Shown piece by piece: positions 36,022 through 42,566 of a stretch of 42,566 nt of DNA (the first letter of the stretch is position 1; each line of letters begins with the position of its first letter). The DNA is from a virus: the IMG/VR virus record IMGVR_UViG_3300042868_002685, positions 1 through 42,566 of that record. The stretch is one strand, 5' to 3'. The notes under the pieces are model-generated. The model ran no database searches and had not been told where the DNA came from. It worked only from the letters and a program-made list of their open reading frames with translations. The translations under genes and the position numbers were made by a program.

Positions 36022-37752
36022 TTAATTATACTTACCACCTACACCTTGAGTAGAACTACCAATGTTTTTCTTTATAAAATCTTCGATTACTTTTTTTGCT
36101 GCAGCTGCATCATCTTTATCTAATCTTGAATTATAAGTTTTTATTGCACCGCTTGGGGCAACAATATCAATATCATTTTTACCTGAACCTTCTTTTACAG
36201 AGAATCCTTGTGGTAATTTAGTTTGTATTAAATCTATTGATTTTGTATCATTACCAAAAAAATCACCTGTAGTAAACACCTCAAGAGGAATATCTACTTC
36301 TACAGGTTTTTCTTTTCGAGTTATGCCTTCAAATGAATCTTTTGTATTAACATTTCTTCCTTTACTAACTCTTGCAGCATTTTTTAAGATTAAATCTTCA
36401 GGTAAACCATTAACATTTAACGCTGATACAATTGCCTTTTCTAATTCTTGAGAAGATTTATTACCATAAGCATATGGAATAAAATTACCACTTTTATCTG
36501 AAACTTCAATTTGTGTTGTACCTCTTCTTAAATCTATACCTAAACCTGCAAAGTATTTAACAGCAGCATCAGCTTTATTTGCGTCACCTGAAACTAAGTT
36601 TGCTAATTGCTCACCAAAGTTAATTGCGTCTTTTTCTTTTTCAGCTTTATCAGCACGATATTTTGTACCTTCAGTGCTTAACTCTCCTGTTTGAGCAGTA
36701 GTAGTCATCTTAACCTCTGAATCAAGTTTAGCTAATAAAGAACTCTTAACCCACTGCTCAGCTTCTTTCTTTTGAGCAGCATAATTTGCACCACTCTCAT
36801 CTAATGTAGGTAATTGAGTAGACGTATTAATCTTTAATAAAATCTTACTTGAGTCAGCTTTAGCTTCTTCTTTATCGTAAGTAAAAGACTCAGAACTATA
36901 GTTACCTGTATTTTCAGTTAATACTGAAGATAAGTTATATGGGTTAGAAAACCAAGAAGCTACTTGATTATCTAATGCATTATTAAAATCTTTAATTACT
37001 CCTGCATATTGTGGGTATCTACCAATAGCACCTACACCCGTTAATTGAGTAATAGTTCCTGCACCTGTTATAGTAGCAGCTTTATATAAAGACTCAACTC
37101 TTGTGCCTAAACTTGCTTTGGTTTTATTCATTGCTTCTTCTACTTTAAAAGTAGGAATTTCTGCAAGGATTTTACCTCTAAGCACACTAACAGGGACAAT
37201 ATTATTAGTTACTTTTTTAAGACCTGTAGTGGGGTCAATCTCTAAACTTGCAAGATTTACTGTACCGTCCTTGGCATTAATAACTGCTTGTGTTTTTGAA
37301 AAATCAGCAAATCCTTCTACTGAAGAAAGATTAGCAATATTCATAGCTTGGAGTTCTCCTTTTTGAACACGCTCCATTCTTGATTTGTAGTTTTCTTGGT
37401 ATAATTTTGAAAGGTCAAATACTTGACTTGTTCCATCATTAAGATTTTGACGTTGTACAGTATAATCTTTTAAACTTAACTGTCCTGACCTTAATAATTT
37501 ATCTTGCAATAAACGCGCTTGCTGTGCATCAGATGCATATTGTAAGGTAAACTTATTACCATCTTGGAATTGACCTTGAGGAGCATTATCAATCTTAACA
37601 CCAAGTTGACGAGTATCCTCATCAATCTTGGCTTTTGTATCTTCTCTAAATTTTTTCTCTTTTAATAATGAATCAGAAACCTCTTTACCAATTGCACTCC
37701 AATCTACGTATGCATCTTCCTGACGTTCTGCGTATTTATAATATGTTGCCAT
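36022..37752 (-). CDS. Putative internal virion protein, 576 residues
   Basis: The protein is rich in helix, Lys, Gln and Asp and lacks enzyme motifs or membrane segments. Patterns such as YVDWSAIGKEVSDSLLKEKKFRE near residue 14 and long amphipathic helices resemble the core or ejection proteins of podoviruses. A 15-bp gap separates it from the giant gene, and it is 4 bp from the 298-residue gene. I infer it is a core protein carried with the giant protein. No family name can be given. Confidence 0.6.
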   Translation of the reverse strand: MATYYKYAERQEDAYVDWSAIGKEVSDSLLKEKKFREDTKAKIDEDTRQLGVKIDNAPQGQFQDGNKFTLQYASDAQQARLLQDKLLRSGQLSLKDYTVQRQNLNDGTSQVFDLSKLYQENYKSRMERVQKGELQAMNIANLSSVEGFADFSKTQAVINAKDGTVNLASLEIDPTTGLKKVTNNIVPVSVLRGKILAEIPTFKVEEAMNKTKASLGTRVESLYKAATITGAGTITQLTGVGAIGRYPQYAGVIKDFNNALDNQVASWFSNPYNLSSVLTENTGNYSSESFTYDKEEAKADSSKILLKINTSTQLPTLDESGANYAAQKKEAEQWVKSSLLAKLDSEVKMTTTAQTGELSTEGTKYRADKAEKEKDAINFGEQLANLVSGDANKADAAVKYFAGLGIDLRRGTTQIEVSDKSGNFIPYAYGNKSSQELEKAIVSALNVNGLPEDLILKNAARVSKGRNVNTKDSFEGITRKEKPVEVDIPLEVFTTGDFFGNDTKSIDLIQTKLPQGFSVKEGSGKNDIDIVAPSGAIKTYNSRLDKDDAAAAKKVIEDFIKKNIGSSTQGVGGKYN

Positions 37753-37756
37753 ATAA

Positions 37757-38653
37757 TTATATACCTCCTAATAACTTTAACAATTCTCCTCTACTCATTG
37801 CCCCTAATTGGGTTTTTGTTAAGCCGCCTAATGCAGGATTATTAAATGCATTTAATGGACTTGCTCCTTGAGCCCCACCAAATGGCATAGCAGTTCCAAA
37901 CGGTGTATTTTTAAATTGACTTGCTATATTAGCTTGTGCTAGATTACTTTGAGGCATAACAGCTCTTGTTGCTTGTGGCGCAATCTGTCCTAAGCCTAAT
38001 GCTGAAGGTGCAGCAAATGGTGTACCTTGAAATGTTTGATTTGAAGTTGCAGGTACTGTTCCTCCTGCACTTGCTGTTACATCTACGCCTGTATTTGGAT
38101 ATAAAGGAACTAAAGATGATATAGCTTGAGTTGCTGTATCTGCTATACCTTTAACTCCTGCTGTAGTAAATGCAGTAGCCGCCTGTTGAGCATCACGAGC
38201 TGCAAGTTGAGCACCCTCAGCTTCACTTAAATATAATTTTGATTGTTCTTGTGCTAATCTTGAACTTTCTGCTGCGGTTAATTTATCAAGATTTAACATC
38301 TCAGTTCCCATAGCTCCCGCTATTTCTCTTTGCCCTTGCTGTTGCGCCATCTGAATACGACCTGCCGTAGCAGCCGCTCCTCTTTCGCTTTCTTGTCCTG
38401 CTTGAATAGCCTGTGCACCCGCAGAAACTAAAGCCTCACGCTCTAATTCGTATGGTTCTTTGTTAATACCTAAACTTGCATAGTAATTAACGTCAAGTTT
38501 CTTGCGAGCTTCTGCTAATGCTTTTGCTGCTTCTTCTTCTGCTTGCTGTTGAAGTCTTCTTTGTTTGCCTGCCTGAGCAAATGATACTCCTGCTGACCCT
38601 GCTGTAGAAGTTACTGCTCCAATTACTAATGCGGTTCCAATTCCTATTCCCAT
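37757..38653 (-). CDS. Internal core protein-like, Ala/Gln-rich (T7 gp14-like layout)
   Basis: The 298-residue protein has an N-terminal Gly/Ala hydrophobic segment (residues 2-28, GIGIGTALVIGAVTSTAG) and a long Ala/Gln/Glu-rich helix (32-150; AGKQRRLQQQAEEEAAKALAEARKKL). This arrangement is typical of the smallest podovirus internal virion protein, which enters the host membrane during DNA ejection. The C-terminal third is rich in Ala, Pro, Phe and Gly and probably disordered. Gene order (tail, GNAT, this protein, core protein, giant protein) supports it. Confidence 0.6.
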   Translation of the reverse strand: MGIGIGTALVIGAVTSTAGSAGVSFAQAGKQRRLQQQAEEEAAKALAEARKKLDVNYYASLGINKEPYELEREALVSAGAQAIQAGQESERGAAATAGRIQMAQQQGQREIAGAMGTEMLNLDKLTAAESSRLAQEQSKLYLSEAEGAQLAARDAQQAATAFTTAGVKGIADTATQAISSLVPLYPNTGVDVTASAGGTVPATSNQTFQGTPFAAPSALGLGQIAPQATRAVMPQSNLAQANIASQFKNTPFGTAMPFGGAQGASPLNAFNNPALGGLTKTQLGAMSRGELLKLLGGI

Positions 38654-38655
38654 TG

Positions 38656-39066
38656 TTATAATATTTTTACTAATTCACACGTATGTTTATGACCCTCAAT
38701 ATATCCAAGTTGTTTATATGTTTCCACTAAACCATTATTTTGGATTACAGCATAACCATATTTATAACCTGCCTCTTTGCTACTATTAGTAAGCGTCTCA
38801 AGTAGAATATTAATAGCCTGCTTTCTATATGGTTTCTTTCTATATTGCTTGTTTGATATAATCCAATTTATCCAAACTATTTTAGAGTTTGTTGCGTACA
38901 TAAAGCCCGCACAAATTGGTACATCTCCATCTAATACCATAATACCACCCGTCCCCTCACTTGGTAAAAAGTCTTTTGCAGGAGGTTCAAACCCCCAATC
39001 TCTCCACCATCCTATAAGAATGTCCTCGTAATCGTTTGTATTTAAAGGTCGTATAGTAAATACCAT
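38656..39066 (-). CDS. GNAT-family N-acetyltransferase
   Basis: The 136-residue protein follows the GNAT fold: a first strand and helix (FTIRPLNTNDYEDILIGWW), the middle strands (GGIMVLDGDVPICAGFMYATNSKIVWINWIISNKQYRKKPYRK) where KQYRKKPYRK stands in for the usual Q/R-x-x-G-x-G/A loop, and EAGYKYGYAVIQNNGLVETYKQLGYIE. Stand-alone GNATs of this type are common between tail and core genes of podoviruses and are often called acyltransferases; the target is unknown. It lies 2 bp after the next core gene's start. Confidence 0.72.
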   Translation of the reverse strand: MVFTIRPLNTNDYEDILIGWWRDWGFEPPAKDFLPSEGTGGIMVLDGDVPICAGFMYATNSKIVWINWIISNKQYRKKPYRKQAINILLETLTNSSKEAGYKYGYAVIQNNGLVETYKQLGYIEGHKHTCELVKIL

Positions 39067-39087
39067 ATTACTACAAAGATAAAGTTT

Positions 39088-39897
39088 TTATGGATAACTT
39101 TTCATAATATCCGCCTCTGCAGCAAATAATTCTACCTTGTCGGTATTAGTATTCTGAAGGGTGAATGTGCAGTAGTGACCCAATACTCCGTGAGATTCAG
39201 CCACCGAGTTCTTAATGTATAAGAAATAAGCTGTTTGAGATGGTATAGGATAGACTGCCCCTGCAATTGTAGAGTCAATAGTTAACCTATTAACACCAAA
39301 AGGAGGAAGAACATAGTTTACTTCAATATTAGTTACTTGCCCTGCAAGCACCAACGCAGTTGAAGGAGGTATTGCATAGTACACGTAGTCGCCTATGCTA
39401 ATAATGCTTCCTATAACTACTAATGGGTTCATAGAGAAAAATATTACTTGTGCTGTATTAGGACCTGAAACTGCAATGCTTCTACCTATACCATTTAATG
39501 ACCTTAATGGGTATTGGTCTGGCGATGCCGGCACCGTTCCTGAGTTTCTGACAAATGCAAAATAAGACTGCTCCTTCTTAGAAAACCAACTATAATCAAC
39601 AAACCCTGTGGTTTGAATGTCAGTAGTTAAAGTTGCAGCCCAAGCGTCGTCACCCTCTAAGTTTAAAGTCTTAAATAATTTATTCTCAAGAGGAGCATCA
39701 TTAAATACACTTGTTAGTTGTGAAAAATATTGGTTCCCGTAGAAATTATTCCTAACCGCATTGACGTTATGACGATACAAATTACCTCCTTTAAATGTAT
39801 AGAAGTAATTGTTCATCCCAATCATCCAATCAGGTTGGAATGAGTAAAATGATACCCATCCTTTAGCCGATTCACTATATGTTAATGTATATTCCAT
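39088..39897 (-). CDS. Tail/nozzle stabilisation protein, C-terminal part
   Basis: The 269-residue protein starts EYTLTYSESAKGWVSFYSFQPDWMIGMNNYFYTFKGGNLYRH, a block I recognise from the C-terminal half of podovirus and crAss-like tail (nozzle or stabilisation) proteins, where it normally follows an N-terminal beta-propeller in the same chain. Here that N-terminal part appears to be the separate gene 40612-42566, with a Cys-rich gene between. The rest is strand-rich, consistent with a virion surface protein. Confidence 0.65.
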   Translation of the reverse strand: MEYTLTYSESAKGWVSFYSFQPDWMIGMNNYFYTFKGGNLYRHNVNAVRNNFYGNQYFSQLTSVFNDAPLENKLFKTLNLEGDDAWAATLTTDIQTTGFVDYSWFSKKEQSYFAFVRNSGTVPASPDQYPLRSLNGIGRSIAVSGPNTAQVIFFSMNPLVVIGSIISIGDYVYYAIPPSTALVLAGQVTNIEVNYVLPPFGVNRLTIDSTIAGAVYPIPSQTAYFLYIKNSVAESHGVLGHYCTFTLQNTNTDKVELFAAEADIMKSYP

Positions 39898-39907
39898 CTA
39901 TTTAATA

Positions 39908-40600
39908 TTAACTACAACAATTAAACGTATTAATAATTACACCGGCTAACACTTCATATGCTAATGGGCATTCGGGAATTTCTGAAATTGTAATATACCA
40001 ACCATCAGCTAAAACACTTGCTCCTCCACTATCTTGATATACTGCATCTCCTACTATTAATCCCGGTGTTACTGAGTTTGTATAATAAGTAGTTGGCATT
40101 TCTTGCCCACAAACGCCTTCAGAATTTGGTTGTGGTTCTGTACTTGAAACGTATGCTATAAGAGCACAGCAACTTAGAAATTCTGTTACAACTCCTGAGA
40201 CTACTTGATATGACATAGGGCACTCAGGGTCAATTGTAGGTATAGAATACCAACCATTATCTAATGGGATACTTGCTGTAATATCATAAAATACAGGGTC
40301 TCCTGCGGCAATACCATCATCTATACAGTCAACAGGCTGATAGTAGTATGTATTATCTATTGGTTGTGCGCACGCTGTATTTGAATTTTCTTGAGCTGAT
40401 GTAGTTGTAGTAAATGAAAAAATACAACAACTTGGGCAAGTTTGCGCTACTTGTAATACGCAACCTACTTGCCTTCTTCTAACAATAGTATCTGAATAAT
40501 ATCCATCAGAGGCACAAGTAAGTAATGTTGCGTCCGTAAAGACCGCAGTCGCTGTTGATAATGTTGGTCCGTTTAAGTAGTAATTTGTTGTAATCGGCAT
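39908..40600 (-). CDS. Cysteine-rich repeat protein, likely tail adhesin
   Basis: I start at ATG 40598-40600 (MPITTNYYLNGPTL). The 230-residue protein has three related units of 70-80 residues: each has YYxN/xxP, a VGDxVYxD or GDPVFYD block, LxDGWYxI, ECPxxYxVxxGV and a closing CC (CPSCC, LSCCAL, FNCCS). The CC at the end of each unit and the DGWY core suggest small disulphide or metal-stabilised domains on the virion surface. A host-binding role is inferred from its place inside the tail module. Confidence 0.65.
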   Translation of the reverse strand: MPITTNYYLNGPTLSTATAVFTDATLLTCASDGYYSDTIVRRRQVGCVLQVAQTCPSCCIFSFTTTTSAQENSNTACAQPIDNTYYYQPVDCIDDGIAAGDPVFYDITASIPLDNGWYSIPTIDPECPMSYQVVSGVVTEFLSCCALIAYVSSTEPQPNSEGVCGQEMPTTYYTNSVTPGLIVGDAVYQDSGGASVLADGWYITISEIPECPLAYEVLAGVIINTFNCCS

Positions 40601-40611
40601 AATTTTATTTT

Positions 40612-42566
40612 TTAAAGACTGCAATCACCTAATAAATCAAATCCTATAATACCACTAATTAAAAATGGAGTATAAGGTTTTAATACACATATAGTATTAT
40701 ATGGTAATGGAGTATCTCCTGTTATTGTTAAATTTTGACTGTCTCCATTGCAATCAATCCATTGAAATTCAGCACTTGGTGTTTCTAACCCTTCAGGATT
40801 AAATGTACGACAAGGCAATTCGCAATCACAACAAATAGTAGTGATGTTGTCATTTTCATCGTAACACAAAGGTACAGAAACTGAATCTCTAAAATCCCAA
40901 ATCAAATATAAGTATTCTCCTGTAGTTGGTACAGTAAAGTCTGCATAATTATAGGCACCACCTCCCAAATTAGGAGCAGCCGTACTTGCAACAAACAATA
41001 AAATCTGAATATCTACAGGGTTGTTAGCATACAATGTATTAGACCTGTAATACATAAACTTATTATTTGTAGGGTCAAAGTCAAATGTATCACTTGCATA
41101 CTTATTTGTACTAATAGTCATTGTACTTCCTGCAGGAGGAAATCCTCCAGACCCTACATAACCCGTTAGTATATTATAATATGAAACAAGAGGATTGGCT
41201 GTACCTGAAACAAATGATACCAAATTAGATTGTAATGGAGAAACAAAAGTCCCATTAGTGTATCTATATTGAGTATGAATAGTTTCTCCTGCTTGATAAT
41301 CATTAGTTACTACTACATTAACAATCTTTAATTCTTGTTGAGCAGGGCAATTAACAGTTAATTGAAGAGTTACGTTTCCACTTGATATTATTTGTATATC
41401 AACCGTACTTATATTTTGAATATCTTTATTAAAATTAAAGCTACCACTACCGCCAATATCTCCTGAACTATAAATTATATTATTATAATTTGCATTAATT
41501 GTAACTGTACCTACGCCAACAATTGAGTATGATATAATTACATCACCTACTAATTGACTTAAATCAACACAATAATTTATCTCATCTCCTATAGTTAAAA
41601 CAAATGTTTGAGTAATACCACAATCTAAACACTGAGGATTACTTGGTACTACTATATCATTAGATGATAATACATATTCATTTAAATAAGGGTCAAATCC
41701 TCCGAGCTTTTGAGTATTAAAAGATTCAATAAATAAATCTCTAAACCAAGACCTCATCCCACTCTCTGATACAACAGTTAGTTGACTTGAAGCAGAATCA
41801 TCTCCCGTTAATTGAATAACGGCACCTCTCTTAGTATCTGTAAAGTATCTATCTGTTCCCCACTGAACATAACTTTCAGGGTTAAAGCTAATACCATACT
41901 TCTCAGTACGAGCAATTTGAGTTCCTAATACTTCAGGAATAGACGTTAATGCGCCACCCCCCGAAGCATCAGATAATAAATTTTTATCTGCTAATACATA
42001 AGAAATTTTATCTTCTTGTAACACAAGAATATCAGTCTTCCTTGCATCCAGTAAATAGATTGGACCAAAAGATATTTCTAAATTCTTAAAGTTTAATAAG
42101 CCTAAATTAAATTCATTTAACTTATTAACATTTGATTCGTTATTAAATACACCGCTATAAGTAATGTCAGCAAATCTATTTACCTCGCTGTAGTCTTGAT
42201 TAGCTACAGACGTTACTCTATTGCCTAAGTTAAATGCTCTTCCTGTGATTGAATCACGAATCTTATAACTTTCAACACCATTACCAAAAGCAAAGCAATT
42301 AAAAAATTCTGTGTCTACAACAGCAGGGATACCAAGAGCAAAGTCTTGGCTAGTCACATTACCCGTATGCTCACCCGATGCATTAATACTAAATGATAAA
42401 TCATTCTCATACCAAATGTTTGGCTGTGCATCTTGAGGCTCTGTCTCAAATACAATTGTAGTCTCTGCCCTGTAAACAGTTATGTCAGCACTTGCCTTTG
42501 ACAATCTACCCTCACGACCTAACCAAGAAGCACACGTATATGTACCTGTAACAAGTAATCCTAAAT
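40612..42566 (-). CDS. Tail/nozzle protein, N-terminal part, 5' end outside the window
   Basis: The open frame continues to the window edge (reading ...YTCASWLGREGRLSKAS), so the true start is not visible and the TTG at 42504 is not a start. The 650 visible residues include NRVTSVANQDYSEVNRFADITYSGVFNNESNVNKLNEF, a block shared, as far as I recall, with crAss-like and related podovirus tail proteins, and GGFDPYLNEYVLS, which there is followed by the block seen at the start of 39088-39897. The C-terminus carries extra beta domains and a Cys-rich ending (TICCDCELPC). Confidence 0.65.
   Translation of the reverse strand, partial: LGLLVTGTYTCASWLGREGRLSKASADITVYRAETTIVFETEPQDAQPNIWYENDLSFSINASGEHTGNVTSQDFALGIPAVVDTEFFNCFAFGNGVESYKIRDSITGRAFNLGNRVTSVANQDYSEVNRFADITYSGVFNNESNVNKLNEFNLGLLNFKNLEISFGPIYLLDARKTDILVLQEDKISYVLADKNLLSDASGGGALTSIPEVLGTQIARTEKYGISFNPESYVQWGTDRYFTDTKRGAVIQLTGDDSASSQLTVVSESGMRSWFRDLFIESFNTQKLGGFDPYLNEYVLSSNDIVVPSNPQCLDCGITQTFVLTIGDEINYCVDLSQLVGDVIISYSIVGVGTVTINANYNNIIYSSGDIGGSGSFNFNKDIQNISTVDIQIISSGNVTLQLTVNCPAQQELKIVNVVVTNDYQAGETIHTQYRYTNGTFVSPLQSNLVSFVSGTANPLVSYYNILTGYVGSGGFPPAGSTMTISTNKYASDTFDFDPTNNKFMYYRSNTLYANNPVDIQILLFVASTAAPNLGGGAYNYADFTVPTTGEYLYLIWDFRDSVSVPLCYDENDNITTICCDCELPCRTFNPEGLETPSAEFQWIDCNGDSQNLTITGDTPLPYNTICVLKPYTPFLISGIIGFDLLGDCSL

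Noticed and set aside
42502-42504. TTG at 42504 as start of the tail gene
   Set aside because: The frame is open to the edge of the window with sensible sequence; the gene is cut by the window.

Overview
The window is a 42.6 kb piece of a tailed-phage genome whose host is most likely in the Bacteroidota. The host call rests on AT-rich DNA, A-rich start-codon leaders with no Shine-Dalgarno sequence, several TAnnTTTG promoter boxes, a BT4734-type primase, and small phage proteins of a kind I recognise from Bacteroidetes phages. The tail genes at the right end look podovirus-like and recall the nozzle/stabilisation proteins of crAss-related phages. Family assignments are from memory of motifs; no search was run.

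Layout. (1) 1-6.3 kb, mostly minus strand: a GroES start at the window edge, an endonuclease VII-like HNH protein, four small membrane or secreted proteins that look like a holin/spanin lysis block, a PD-(D/E)XK-like protein, a tRNA with an abnormal anticodon arm, a two-gene cassette flanked by 44-45 bp direct repeats, and a phage GroEL. One zincin-like gene lies on the opposite strand. (2) 6.3-7.6 kb: an AT-rich repeat element (candidate origin), two tiny minus-strand genes, and about 600 bp of non-coding DNA that includes a strikingly GC-rich stretch. (3) 7.6-23.9 kb, plus strand: a long, tightly packed run of genes. It holds an amidoligase-like enzyme and a glutamine-amidotransferase/cyclotransferase fusion, many small unknown genes, a recombination pair (DUF1071 annealing protein and RecE-like exonuclease), an SSB-like protein, a primase-helicase, DUF3310, a DEAH helicase, a VRR-NUC nuclease and two DnaA-domain-IV-like proteins. 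(4) 23.9-42.6 kb, minus strand: a virion module with a 4025-residue multidomain protein, two probable internal/core proteins, a GNAT enzyme and a set of tail proteins.

The main discovery is in the plus-strand run. Two intergenic gaps (9183-9284 and 12881-12985) contain complete type III hammerhead ribozymes. Each has the CUGAUGA and GAAA core, a different but fully paired stem I, nearly identical loops (UGAGUG / UGAGUUG and UAAA), and a GUC or GUA cleavage site about 70 nt before the next start codon. Each is preceded by a hairpin that would cap the upstream message. A third gap (9906-10002) holds the same type of palindromic hairpin followed by a tRNA-like acceptor/T-arm minihelix. I infer an RNA-punctuated operon in which embedded ribozymes and tRNA-like structures cut one long transcript into units with structured ends. 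In the second hammerhead the upstream hairpin and ribozyme stem III compete for the same four bases, so cleavage could be switchable.

A 16-bp palindrome (GTGTCTTTRAAGACAC and close variants) occurs seven times, five between genes and two inside genes. A second non-coding element rich in CGACAT is present twice, once directly before the primase gene.
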